Origin: Aculops lycopersici
Lineage: Eukaryota; Arthropoda; Arachnida; Trombidiformes; Eriophyidae
NCBI GenBank assembly: GCA_015350385.1
Contig: WNKI01000001.1
Coordinates: 1,171,870-1,235,869, forward strand
Direction: 5' to 3'
DNA length: 64,000 nt
Part shown: in pieces, positions 46,736 to 57,500 of the stretch
Layout: each line of letters starts with the position of its first letter
Numbering within the stretch: the stretch's first letter is position 1
Position numbers and translations under genes: made by a program
Notes under the pieces: generated by a model
Database searches by the model: none
What the model saw: only the letters and a program-made list of their open reading frames with translations
Told to the model about the DNA's origin: nothing

Positions 46736-47938
46736 CTCGTCATGTTCGCGGCCAATGCGCGGACTACCTGAGCTGGTGCTGCTGCCACTCGCGTTGCTCG
46801 AATAAAACTCGAGCGCAACTATGGCGGCGCCATCGCAAATATCCAAGGGGAAGAGCCGGCAACTTGTTGCTCGTTGTTGTTCATTGCGACCGAATAAAAC
46901 TGGCAATCCCATGCAACTTACATGATGGCCGCTTATTGTAGTTATGACCATCAGTATCAGCAGCACTGTAAAGTTGCTGCTGATGCTGCTGCAACAACAG
47001 CAACTGCAACGATAGATAGATAGAAGGGAAATTCCAATGCCAACCATTCCGAACGCGAGATAACAATAACACAACACTGAAGCCTCGGTGCTGGATCTTT
47101 TTAGTCGGATTTCCAAAGACTTTCTCTCACTTCGAATGCAAGTTTTCCTCATAATCATCATCATAATTTCCCTCTCCCTTTTCCTAGTTCGAATCGCCAC
47201 TTGTTGCCTCTAAACAAAACTAAACTCGAAAGCCCTAAGGTAACTCGCGCTTTTGTCTCGCTTCCTCTCGGGCCAGCTCGGCTTGCCTGGCGCCTAGCGC
47301 ACAAGGTTCGCATCAGTCGGCTACTTGAAAAATATCGACTCATAATCTTGAGCTCGAATCTTGTTCGCGGTTTTTGACGATGATCGTTGATGGGCAAGAG
47401 AAGACAAGGGAGGGAAGAGCAGCCACCGAAGTGTTGTTGCTCGGACTTGATGCCACTATTTCTGGTGCAGAGAGCAAAAACGCGCACAGGTGAAGGTAGC
47501 GAGAAGAAGTGACCGCGCGCGGCGCGCGCAAAACAAGTTCAGCAGCCAACCACCTGAGCGATCAATTAACCTGCGGCTGCCGCGCTTCCTCATGATCAGG
47601 TGAGCGCGCGTAGCATTGAACTTTGGGATGATGCTTCTACTTGATGCATAAAACTTTAGAGCACGCGAGTTCACCGGCGTCTCTCGTTGGTTGGTGAGTG
47701 AGTTTTTTCGCAAAAAACCAAGGTCGGTGCCAATAGAGACGATGAACTCTAGTTCTATGTGGTTTTTCACCACTAAGATCCACTACAGACAAGAGAAAAA
47801 AGACACTCTCACTCACACAGTCCAAAAAACTTAATGATCTAAAACAACTACAACTACAACTTACCTGTCATCTGAGTTCACACTCCTCGGTCCGCCGGCT
47901 CATCGGTTCGATCCGATAGGTCCAAAAGATTGCCACCG

Positions 47939-48364
47939 CTAATGACAGTAAGCGGAGCAAAATTGGTAAACCAAGCGCTGCGATCTGTCCGTCTTCTTCA
48001 TGATTCCCTTCTTGTAATATTGCCTTATGGATCTGCTCAATTTGTCGTAGTTCATCTTGGGCTTATTCTTGCGCTTTCCCCACAACTTTGCCACCTGAAC
48101 CGAGTCCTCAATCTTAAACACTCCCCTTTGTCTATCGAGCCAACGGATGACACTTGGATTGGCGCATCCCGCGTCCACCTGTTGCAGGAGCTCCTTTAGA
48201 AACTCCCACAAATGAATTGGCGACGAGCGGTGATGATGGTGGGGGTGTGCGTGGTGGTAGTGGTGTTGCTGTGGATTGCTTGTAACATTGATTTGCTGGC
48301 CTGATGTTGGTACGAGCAGCGTGGTGGTGACAGGTGTCATAGCGGCCACTACTACCTGTTGTGG

Positions 48365-48405
<41 letters not shown>

Positions 48406-49606
48406 GCTGCTGCTGCTGCTGCTGTTGTCTTACGGGACTTGATTGTATGCGCTGCTGCTGTTCGATGACCGGCGGACTTCCGGCCATTGAAATGGGCGAC
48501 AGCTCGGCCGTTTGCATCAGATGTTGCATTGACTGGCGCTGCTGTTGCTGACGATGGATCTGATGTTGGCTGCCGTGGTTCACCAAGGGCGAACGCTGAT
48601 AGAGAGAATGTTCGGAGGGCGACGAGCTTGTGGTCGACAGTGACGAGGAATCCGGCGACATGACGTAATGAGAGCTGGCGTCATAAGTTGAGTTGTTGTT
48701 GCTACTGCTGTTATTACTGTTGTATGGCAGGTAATTTTGGTACTGTTGATCCATGGTTGTCGTGTTACTTTGCTGTTGCTGCTGGTTGTGCTGTTGGCTC
48801 TGGTTGTTGTGGTTGAATTGCTGGTTCTGTGGGTGGTGGTGTAGATGCTGATCTGTTTGTAGATTCGTCTGAAGATGGTGGTGGTGCACCATAGTCACCG
48901 GCTCGGGGCTCGAAGGGGCGCTGAGGATGTCACCAAAGTCGTCGTCGATGTCGTAATAGTAGTTTGCGATTGCAGTTTGCTGGTGCTGATGATGATTTTG
49001 GTGCTGGTGTTGGTGTTGGTGTTGGTGTTGGTGTTGGTGTTGGTGTTGGTGTTGGTGTTGGTTTTGGTGTTGATGTTGATGTTGGTTTTGCTGGCAGTGG
49101 TGATTGGTGCTGGTGCTATTGTTGTTGCTGTTGTTGTTAGTGGTGGTGGTGTTTGTGGTGTTGGTGTAAATGACACATTGATTTTGGTCGCCGCGGATAG
49201 TTTGCTGGCTACTCCAGTTTTGTCTCGGCTGCATTGTGTGTGGTAGTTGCTGTTGCTGTCTCATATGGTTGTAACTTCCACCTCCGCCACAACCAACGGG
49301 CGAGGACTCGTGGTCGCTCGGCGGAGTTGGCGGGGCCATAGCAACCACCTGGTGCTGGTTGTTCGATGTCTGGTACATGGCCACTTGTTGCTGCTGTTGC
49401 TGTGCTTGTTGATATGAGTTCTGTTGCTGTTGCTGCTGCTGCTGCTGTTGGTTATATTGGTTGGGGTTCATTTGTTGTTGTCTGTAGTTTTGGTATTGGG
49501 TTTGCTGATGATTTTGCGCGTGGTGATTATAGTGATTATGTTGCTGGGCCACTGTCAAAGCACTCGGCTGGTGCAACATCATGATGGGCTTGCAGTCTGC
49601 CATCAT
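47939..49606 (-). CDS. Ets98B: ETS-domain transcription factor (Ets98B / SPDEF type)
   Basis: Single-exon ORF of 555 residues ending just after the DNA-binding domain. The winged-helix ETS domain covers about 461-550: IHLWEFLKELL, GVFKIEDSVQVAKLWGKRKN, then MNYDKLSRSIRQYYKKGIMK, and RLVYQFC. The IEDS.QVAKLWG and SRSIRQYYKKGI sequences are typical of the SPDEF/Ets98B (D-ETS-4) class rather than ETS1 or ELF. Such factors bind GGAA/T core sites and in arthropods act in development. The N-terminal 460 residues are low complexity, with poly-Gln tracts and an extraordinary His-Gln-Asn run (about residues 170-215) encoded by a TGTTGG repeat. No other domain is seen; a SAM/Pointed domain of SPDEF is not visible. 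The start is an ATGATG pair in AGTAATGATGG context. It is divergent from the GPR158-like gene. Confidence 0.92.
48360..48426. repeat. Coding (TTG)n(CTG)n tract encoding poly-Gln
   Basis: About fourteen TTG units followed by CTG units encode a Gln run of about 20 residues in the ETS factor on the minus strand. Pure CAA and CAG blocks suggest recent expansion. Confidence 0.9.
49006..49062. repeat. Coding (TGTTGG)n hexanucleotide repeat encoding (His-Gln)n
   Basis: About nine near-perfect TGTTGG units encode alternating His and Gln in the ETS factor on the minus strand. Confidence 0.92.
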
Positions 49607-50429
49607 TACTGTTGTGCTGTTCGGTTTCAGGGATTGTTGGATTGGGTTTTGTGTGTCGCTGGTACGGGAGGAAAGGTAAAAAACACTTGTACGTGTGTAG
49701 CTCTTAAAACTTGCCCGCTCTCGTCAGTCGCCAGTAGCAAACTGATTCGAAAAACTTGGAGCAACCTGGTGGATTCTATCAAGCAAGCGAGCGAGTAGAT
49801 GAGTAGATAGGTAACAAGTGGCATTAGGAAGCACATACACACACAACGCGCGAGTTGCGCGCTTCCACTCACCTGGATCTGCGCGAAGTCAAGAAGAGCG
49901 CATCGCGAATTGGAAGTTGAAACCAAAGAAGAAGAAGAAGAAGAAGAAGAAGTGGAAGAAGTTCACATAAAAAGAACTCACTCACCTGATGCTCTTCTCT
50001 GCCTTCCTGGTGATTCTCTACTTTTCTCTGCTCCTTCCTCCACTTACATGTAGCTGCCTTTTGATACAACAAGAGGAATCTGCAACCGAGGGGATCGCAG
50101 TCCTCGCTATTTCTTCCCTCGCTATCCCCGACTTCTCTCCTCGATATCTGGAGTTTCAAACCAAAGTTTTTGTTGCAATCAAATCTGAGACATCTAGGCG
50201 ACACCTGTTAGCTTGAATTGAACTCACCTGGATAGAACTTACAGAGAAATATTCAACAGGTTGCGGTCATCGTCACGCAGGGCAGCATCAGTGCGGCGGG
50301 TCGACGCACAACTTTCTTCACGTATTTACTTTTCCTCACCATCTAAAGCCAAGATGACGTAAACGCATTGATTGTTTATTTATCCTCTCCCTTGAGCAGG
50401 TCATTATCGAAGTTTACACTAAATTAAAA
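49607..50429. promoter_or_regulatory. Shared intergenic region of two divergent genes
   Basis: These 823 bp separate the start codons of the ETS factor (minus) and the GPR158-like gene (plus) and must hold at least part of both promoters. It includes a (GAA)n tract at about 49929-49954, one CAACAAGTGG-related word near 49811 and several CTCACCTG words (donor-like on the minus strand, near 49869, 49981 and 50225). The last may mark untranslated 5' exons of the ETS gene. Confidence 0.5.
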
Positions 50430-52826
50430 ATGTTGATTGCATCTAATTTAATAACAGCATTATCTATCGCTTGTTATATATTAATCTCAACGAAATCAAC
50501 TCAATGTCAGCACTCGTGGCACCAGCAGGATGCGCTCGAGGATATTGTCTCGAAAACGGAGCGAGTTAATCAAGACAACTGCGCCGTCTTAGATCGTAAC
50601 CAATTGTTCTTGCCCATGTCCTCGGTGTCCCACATTCCGGACATTAAACAATTTGGCATTGATCCCATCTATCAGAATCGGACAAATCTATTGCAAGTCC
50701 ACAATGTTGCTCTAAACAGAGCCTTCTTCTACAGTTATATCCTACAGAAGGCTCAGGATGAAAGCGAGCCTGGATTTATGTACTATATGCTATCATCAAC
50801 CGCCGACGTCTCAGCAAATCCCCATATAAACTCAAGTGCAATCTATTACTCGCCACATAAGGCTTTTACACCCTCCTACAATGGATTCTTCAACAAAACA
50901 ATGCCTCTCTTTGCGCCTAGAGCCTACCGGGTTGACGACTATAATGATCCATACCAACTGAAGGGAGTGTCCACGATGAACACAATTGCAGTCACCGACT
51001 TGGGTGCCATTAAGCCGGAGATGAGAGATAGTAATTATACAACTGAGGTGTTTAAAATCAACGAATGGTACTCGGCCTGGCTCCCGGATTTAACTAAACG
51101 CCATGATAGCAAACCGACGTATAGTGTTCAAATCTCGCATTCAAATGGAACCAATGAGACATTTGTCTTCCATGGACCGCCAGGTGCTTCGGACGAACCC
51201 GGGCCGGTGAAATGGCAGCGCCCTTATTTCGATTGCCAGCGATCCAACAAGTGGCTAGTGAGTGCTTCGGTTCCAATTGCCGATTTATTTCCACGCCACA
51301 CTGGATGGCGACATATTGAGTTACCTATCTACGTGGCGGCCAGTGTTATTGAGATGGACTATCATCGGTTGGATATCAATCAATGTCCAACTAGCGATGG
51401 CAATAGGGATGCAAACTACTTTGCCAACACGGCCAACTGTCGAAATGAAACGACTGTTTGCGAGCCAGTTTCCGGTTATGGATTTAGACGAGGAGGATAC
51501 CAGTGTCGCTGTAAACCAGGTTACAGGTTGCCGAAACACGTGCCAGGTCCCTATGCAGGTGAGCTGGTTGAGCGAGCCACTGACTTTGAGTATAAGCAGG
51601 GATTTCAATGTTTAAAGATTGATAATTTGGCCGTTAAGACGCAAAATGTCCAGCCAATGCCAAAACAGGATCGCAACAAGATCATAGATAGAATGGAAAC
51701 TCTAACAGGTGTCTCACAGAATAGCAGTATCGTCTACAGTCGCTACGACATCCACCAAGTTTCAGATCAAATTAGAAAGCCTATGAGCAAGGAGGAGTGT
51801 CAGGTTTTGCTAAATGTCGACCCAAACCGCTTAAAACTACCCGGTAACATAGCCTATGGAAAGGAGAGTCAATTTGAGAATCAAGCTAGAGGAGCTCTAC
51901 GAGTTTCGCACTTCATCTCGTCCTTCTTACAAGTGGTCGATACTAAAGAGGTCTTTGCTGAGTTTAGGGTTCCCGATAAACCACTTACTAAAGATCAGAT
52001 CATTGGCGAGGCTCTGAGTACACTCATTGGAGACCGACAGATTCAAGGTATAGGTATTTGGTTTGATCGAAATCAACTCAGTCAGCATCAGCAGCAACAT
52101 CACAATAACAAGCCGCATTCAACAGGTGGAAATCAAAATAACTATTTCGCCCCCTATGCCTATAGACTCGAGAGAAACGCAAGAAACTTCTTTGTTAATG
52201 ATATGGCATCTAGATCAGCAAACTCAGAGGATCACTACACTCAAAATGAATCATTTCAGAAGCTAAAAACAAGATGGATGACAGGAACTGAAAATTTAGA
52301 TATCTACACACTGAAGGCGCAGGTTAGATTCAACTCAAGTGGGTTAAATCTGATCAGATACGATAGATATCCATTGCAATATGTTGTGCCCCAACTGGAG
52401 CATGGCTACTGGTCGAGTCCGTTCCAAGACTGTGGTCTACACAACCAATGGCTTGTCAGCTACTCGAGTCCGATTTTCGGTTGGGATAAGCTCAAAATGA
52501 AGGTTGAATTCAAGGGAATTGTCATTGTTAACCTTAAACTTAGCGAGCTCGATGTGAATCAATGTGACTCTGGAGATTTTCATACAAATAATGCATTCAA
52601 GGATACGCACAAATGCGATAGAAAGTCCACTAGGTGCGTTCCAGTTCCAGGTAGAAAGTTTGAGTCTGGAGGTTACAAGTGCGAGTGCAAACAAGGCTAC
52701 GAGTATCCGTTCAACAATCCAACAACTTATATCGACGGTCAAATGATGGAAGCCGAGTATCTTAATGTATTACAGGGAAAACCCTCAAGGTTTGAGAGTC
52801 TTGTCTGTCGTTTGGCTCAAGATTAG
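50430..52826 (+). CDS. Secreted protein with two tandem GPR158-type (Cache plus EGF-like) modules, no 7TM
   Basis: Single-exon ORF of 798 residues with a cleavable-looking signal peptide (MLIASNLITALSIACYILIS, cleavage near STQC). Two modules follow. Each has a roughly 200-residue Cache-like region, a W..P..DC signature (about 262 and 660), a hydrophobic strand block, a NQC motif (about 317 and 710) and a Cys-rich EGF-like loop ending GGYQCRCKPGYRLP (about 353-366) or GGYKCECKQGYEYP (about 745-758). The second module (RVSHFISSFLQVV, FAPYAYRLERNARNF, YPLQYVVPQLEHGYW) is closest to the ectodomain of arthropod GPR158-like class C receptors such as CG31760. Those continue into seven membrane helices; here the ORF stops (CRLAQD, TAG) and is followed after 60 bp by AATAAA. 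Several N-glycosylation sequons are present. Ligand-binding or decoy function is inference. Confidence 0.85.
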   Translation: MLIASNLITALSIACYILISTKSTQCQHSWHQQDALEDIVSKTERVNQDNCAVLDRNQLFLPMSSVSHIPDIKQFGIDPIYQNRTNLLQVHNVALNRAFFYSYILQKAQDESEPGFMYYMLSSTADVSANPHINSSAIYYSPHKAFTPSYNGFFNKTMPLFAPRAYRVDDYNDPYQLKGVSTMNTIAVTDLGAIKPEMRDSNYTTEVFKINEWYSAWLPDLTKRHDSKPTYSVQISHSNGTNETFVFHGPPGASDEPGPVKWQRPYFDCQRSNKWLVSASVPIADLFPRHTGWRHIELPIYVAASVIEMDYHRLDINQCPTSDGNRDANYFANTANCRNETTVCEPVSGYGFRRGGYQCRCKPGYRLPKHVPGPYAGELVERATDFEYKQGFQCLKIDNLAVKTQNVQPMPKQDRNKIIDRMETLTGVSQNSSIVYSRYDIHQVSDQIRKPMSKEECQVLLNVDPNRLKLPGNIAYGKESQFENQARGALRVSHFISSFLQVVDTKEVFAEFRVPDKPLTKDQIIGEALSTLIGDRQIQGIGIWFDRNQLSQHQQQHHNNKPHSTGGNQNNYFAPYAYRLERNARNFFVNDMASRSANSEDHYTQNESFQKLKTRWMTGTENLDIYTLKAQVRFNSSGLNLIRYDRYPLQYVVPQLEHGYWSSPFQDCGLHNQWLVSYSSPIFGWDKLKMKVEFKGIVIVNLKLSELDVNQCDSGDFHTNNAFKDTHKCDRKSTRCVPVPGRKFESGGYKCECKQGYEYPFNNPTTYIDGQMMEAEYLNVLQGKPSRFESLVCRLAQD

Positions 52827-52885
52827 GCTATAACTAGGGACGGATCAGATTGGAGTAAATAGTATATGATTGAGTCATCAATCAT

Positions 52886-52891
52886 AATAAA
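52886..52891 (+). terminator. Poly(A) signal of the GPR158-like gene
   Basis: AATAAA lies 60 bp past the stop codon, which supports an mRNA that ends here without receptor transmembrane exons. It lies within 75 bp of the stop codon of the convergent kinase gene. Confidence 0.75.
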
Positions 52892-52963
52892 GAGTAAGTC
52901 TTTTGTATATTTCATTAGTATATAAATACATATATATACTTGTTCGCATATATATATATATGC

Positions 52964-54598
52964 TCATACATGGTTCTGCTGGTGTAAATGGTGCAGGTGG
53001 TTGTTGTTGCTATTGTAGTGAGGTAGTTGCGGCGGATGCCTTTGTTGTGGTTGCTGAGGTAGCGGGCTTTGGGTTTGTTGTGAATTCAAATGTAAGTGTT
53101 GAGGTAGATTTTGGTGTGAGATTTGAGGTGTGTGAAGTGGCTCTCGGCTGTTGTAATGGTGGTTACTTTCAACAAGATGACCAGTGGTCACGGGGTCGCT
53201 GTCAAATAGGTTAATAAAGTCTAGAGGTGCATGATTCGACTGGGCGAAGTTGGGCAAAGTATTGTTGGTGTCATTAGAATCCAACAGGTTGTTGCTGTTG
53301 TTTTGATTACTATTTAGGCTGCTGCTGGCCGTGTTGCCATTTTGATTGAGATGCTGCTGTTGAGGAATATGTTGATCTGAATGTTGTTCCGGTTGGTTGG
53401 CATTGTGACTGCCGTTACTTCTTTGTTGTTGTGGCTGCTGTTGAGGTTGATGTTGTGGTTGCATGACTGGGTGCTCGGTATTGTAATTTTGGTTGTGGAG
53501 CATCCGGTGATTGATTTGATCCATTGGATCGGCCACTAGTTCAAATACTGGAGGTCGCGGATCCGATGAGGTCGCTGGTGTGTTGTTTGGAAATTGATGT
53601 GCATTCATTCTATTAGCTCGATGATTTACATGCTGAGGTTGAGGCTGGGGTTGTTGTGGTTGAGGTTGAGGCTTTGGTGCTGGAATTAAAACTGGAGTGT
53701 AGTTTTGGAAATATGGATGAGCTAAAGCTCCTTTGGCCGAGATCCTTCGCTCCGGATTGAATGTCAACATCCGTTTGATGAGGTCGATGGCCTCGAATGG
53801 CATTTGGGGAAAGAGTTCTCTAAAGCTAACTTCTGAATATCCGGCGAAACTAGCGTAAGCCAAGCTAGTTCCTCGGGGCCAATCGCAGGCATTTGGAGAT
53901 CCAATAATTTCAAATATCTTCACTAGCTGACTATTCTCCGAGGTGCCCTGAAATAGAGGCTCGCGTCGGACAATCTCACCGAATATGCAACCGGCGCCCC
54001 ACATGTCGACAGCACTTGCGTAACCCTCACGGAATGATAGTAGAACCTCAGGACTCCGGTACCATAGGGTGGCTACTACGGAAGTTTGGACTGCATTTGG
54101 CTTGTAGAGTCGGGCCAACCCGAAGTCGGCGATCTTCACTAGGCCGGAGTCGGTGATGAGTACGTTTTGAGGTTTCAAATCCCTATGCTCAATACGACTT
54201 TCATGAATAAACTTGATTCCATCTAATAATTGGTGCATGATGCTTTTGATTTGACTCAATGAAAGTCCACCGGGCGGCGCGTTCATCAAAAAGGTTGCAA
54301 GATCCTGTTCGATGTGCTCAAAAACCAGATATAGTTCCATGCCTCGAATGTCGTGGTTACCTGGACACACGTCGAGTAGTTTGACAATATGATCATTATT
54401 GTGTCTATTTAGATCAATAAGATAGGCTACTTCTCTAACTAAACTGGTGGACACTCCCTCCTCATCAGTGGGCGATCGTATTCTCTTCAATGCAACCATA
54501 ACCTCGGGGTTGTACATATCTCTTGCCTTCCAAACTTCGCCATAAGCGCCGCTGCCAATACGAGAAACTTTCTCGTAGTTTTGACTCAATTCACCCAT
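52964..54598 (-). CDS. Cdk4: Cyclin-dependent kinase, Cdk4/6 type, with Gln-rich C-terminal tail
   Basis: G1 kinase that partners cyclin D and phosphorylates Rb-type proteins. Intronless, 544 residues from the ATG at 54598. Kinase domain about 8-297: glycine loop GSGAYG (15-20), Lys38, C-helix GVSTSLVRE with Glu56 in the PISTVRE position, VFEHIEQDL, HRDLKPQN (catalytic Asp140), DFG (158-160), T-loop Thr172 in VQTSVVATLWYRSPEVLL, and DWPRG. FEHIEQDL, the VATLWYR sequence and the C-helix place it with Cdk4/6. All catalytic residues are present. The Pro after the T-loop Thr of CDK4 is Ser here, as in CDK6. After about residue 300 comes a roughly 240-residue Gln/Asn/His-rich tail absent from usual 300-residue family members. 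Its 3' end converges on the GPR158-like gene (138 bp between stops). Confidence 0.93.
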   Translation of the reverse strand: MGELSQNYEKVSRIGSGAYGEVWKARDMYNPEVMVALKRIRSPTDEEGVSTSLVREVAYLIDLNRHNNDHIVKLLDVCPGNHDIRGMELYLVFEHIEQDLATFLMNAPPGGLSLSQIKSIMHQLLDGIKFIHESRIEHRDLKPQNVLITDSGLVKIADFGLARLYKPNAVQTSVVATLWYRSPEVLLSFREGYASAVDMWGAGCIFGEIVRREPLFQGTSENSQLVKIFEIIGSPNACDWPRGTSLAYASFAGYSEVSFRELFPQMPFEAIDLIKRMLTFNPERRISAKGALAHPYFQNYTPVLIPAPKPQPQPQQPQPQPQHVNHRANRMNAHQFPNNTPATSSDPRPPVFELVADPMDQINHRMLHNQNYNTEHPVMQPQHQPQQQPQQQRSNGSHNANQPEQHSDQHIPQQQHLNQNGNTASSSLNSNQNNSNNLLDSNDTNNTLPNFAQSNHAPLDFINLFDSDPVTTGHLVESNHHYNSREPLHTPQISHQNLPQHLHLNSQQTQSPLPQQPQQRHPPQLPHYNSNNNHLHHLHQQNHV

Positions 54599-57500
54599 TG
54601 GCAAGCTTCCTGTGAATAATCCCTAGGCTAATGTCACGTCTTTAGTTGAGGTAATAGAGTATAATAGGTGTGATGGTTTATAAAACTTATGTTGCACTCT
54701 AGATGCATTAACTTAGTCGTGTTGAAAACTTGTTGCTGTTTTGTTGTTGTTTCGCCGCTACACTTTTCTGGTTCCCTTTAAATCTTTCGCTCCAGCATCC
54801 AAACCCGAAATTTCCCCTTCTCGTTCTTCAATCCACTTGATTCAAATATCCAACTGTTGCTTAGGTTGTCATCTTGAGATTGGTGAGGGAGTTAATTAAA
54901 AAAAGTTTTAAAATTATAATACAATAGGTCCCTTATGAAAGGTGAGGAAAATTTAACAAAAGTTTTATAACTTGTTGGCTATGCGAAACCTACAGCGAGT
55001 GAGTTGCTAGCGAACTGAACGAACGAACGAGCACTCACTCACTCGCTCACATCGCTCACATACAAACACAAAAGGCACTGCGAGCGCAACACGCACTTAA
55101 ATGGGAGAAATGCACTCGGTTTATGCATTGCTGCCGCTGCCGCTGCTGTGGGTAGGTCTGCAGAGAACAGGCAAAAACCAGCGGCGCTTTACACAGGCAG
55201 AGACAATGTGTGTTCTTGCCTGTTGGCTTGGGCTGTCTCGAGCAACAAGTTTGGTTGCTGCGCCAAAACTTTTGCAAACTTGGAAACGTGCGATGTTTTA
55301 GTGGGCGCATAATTCTATAAGTATCATAAATTCCGTTGCCTTCGCGCAAGACCGCCAATTAACAGCACAGGAATGTAGTTATTTGGCACGATTGGGCACA
55401 TCAACTAGCGCGCGCGTTCAACTTGCACACAATGACTGGTTGTTGCTGTTGTGGTAGTAGTTGCTTACACTGCAACCACCACAATACCACCAGTTTCCAA
55501 CCTACTACTTCTGCTACTACTACTACTGCCATTGAATCCATCAAAGCCACAACCACCACTAGAGCACAACCAAAACCACCGACAACAGGATGATAAGAGA
55601 GGGGAGTGCAAGGTATAGTTTAGATTCAATATTGAACTTCATCGTTACCTGCTACACAATGCGATTCTCACTGCCGACAACCACCACAGCAACCACCGAC
55701 TACTAGTTGATGGCGACAAACCAAACAAGTCGCGCCTCTCTCGTCGTTTATTGTGGTAGTGTTTGGCGGTGGTTGTTGACGACACCAACCACCGCGAGGG
55801 TTTCAATTCAATTGAAGCTCTCGCTCCCCCCATAGCCTGCAGTTTGTCGTTTAGCGTGACTTCCAATCAGCTAGCGAGAGACATGTAACAACTGCAACAA
55901 CCTTAGCCAACTAAGTAACCACAGGCGGGGAAACCACAACTGCAACCACAAGAGCACCCCTGATAACTTTCCATGTGGCTGGAGGTTGTGGCGATAGAGA
56001 CTAGTTGGCAGGATGAGACTCATCGGCAGGCCTAGAACCACTTGTTGCTTCTGCTTACAGGGTAGCTAGATAGCTAGCCCGTTTGCTAGCCTGCTAACTC
56101 GATAGCTAACGAGCTAGTTGGCTGGATAATCACGCAGGCAGGTCAATCTGCAGATTGTCAACGCAGTGCAGCGCATCGCAGTGCAATGTAATGGGAGATT
56201 TGCACAGGGTTTGGCTCATAGATGCGATATCCGCTTGCCACGTGCAGACGAGACAAGGATGCGCATAAAACTTTTGCTCCCCATTTCCATTTTTTGAGCT
56301 CAACTTCAAGTTTGTTTTTACTTTTGGCGATGCTCCTAGTGGACATTCAACTAAAGTAAGTGAACTGGAGAGATGATAATAATTTGCATTAGAGTTAATT
56401 GACTGTCGAAGTAAGCATCACGAAGTGTGCAGTTGGAATTTCCCTGTTAATTCTAAGGAATTTCGCGCGTTTGCTCATTTGGCGCATCGGAATTTGCGAC
56501 ATGAAAATTCATCATGAAACAGGATGACAACAGCTCACCATCTCGAAAGAAAAAACCGTTAAGTCTGAAGTCCATTCCAAAACTATTGGCACAGTTAAAC
56601 GGAAGATGAGACTTGAGAAGTTGGTCTTCCCAGTAAATTATTTGGGCGACCTACTAACGCCTGTTGCTTTGCTTTGATGTCCCGTTTCACCCAAGAGTCT
56701 CGACTTTCACTCTTGTGAGTTATCACACGGAAAAGTCATTCACTTGCCACCGCTGCCATTAGATATGAATGAACTCGTATCTCGTATCATAACGGTGCTT
56801 TGGCTGCAGCTGCTCCTCGTCGTGGTTTTAATGGTAGCGGCGGCGGCGGCGGCGGTGACTCGCCTTTGATTTTCAAGGAGGAGACTGTTATCAAATACGA
56901 GCGCAAGTGCATCGAACTTACGCTTCAAGTTCCTCGAAAGTCGCTCGTCGCGATAGAGATATTTTTGCGGTCACCAGAACAACAACAACAACAACAGAGT
57001 TTGAGTAACTGACACAATTACAATCTGTTGGCCGTCTCTAACGGAATGTCCTGCGTCTAGTGAGAGTTGAGTTACGCTGTAGTTCGGCCAAACTAGACGT
57101 TGGAGGGAGATGAAAAAGGAATGAAATTTGCAAAGACGTTCTAACAACAAGTGCGAGGAGAAGCGCCGAGTTTGCTCTTTTGCGGCCGGCGATGGCATAA
57201 GGCACGCAGCACACAGTGTGTAACGCAACGACCACTTGTTGAGCGCTACTAGCAACGGTGTTCTATCTTCCTTGCTCAAAGCTCAATGTTTGCCCAGCGG
57301 CTTTCTGTTTAACTTCACCACTAGATCCAAGTGACTAGTTGAACAGTAGCAATAACCGCAACAACAACTCCGACAGCAATGACGACCGCAACGACGACAA
57401 CATTAGGAGTTACAATGGCAAAAATTGCAACAATGTATCCATTTCCAATCAACTAAACAGACCATTTCTATTATCCAAAACTAAACCTCTGTTGCTAATC

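Larger units (their letters stand above)
39557..47938. other. Gene-poor region of about 8 kb
   Basis: It starts with the nocte-like 3' UTR. From 40.1 to 47.9 kb I find no credible coding exon. It has several splice-donor-like CAG/GTGAG or CAG/GTAAG words on the plus strand (near 41194, 41521, 43199, 43976, 46200), many simple repeats from 45.3 to 46.8 kb, a triple-hairpin segment at 40637-40697 and a cluster of the CAACARGTG words. Untranslated exons, a long noncoding RNA or enhancers are possible. Confidence 0.45.

Noticed and set aside
46628..47200. Minus-strand open frame of 190 residues with a Cys/Leu-rich segment and poly-Gln
   Set aside because: The frame is kept open by (TTG)n and (CTG)n repeats, has no recognisable domain and contains short overlapping ATG frames typical of noncoding sequence.
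47905..47922. GGTTCGATCCG resembling a tRNA B box
   Set aside because: One base of the consensus is missing, there is no A box at the right distance upstream and no cloverleaf can be drawn.
48875..49246. Plus-strand frame of alternating Val/Leu opposite the ETS gene
   Set aside because: It is the antisense of the His-Gln coding repeat, not a membrane protein.
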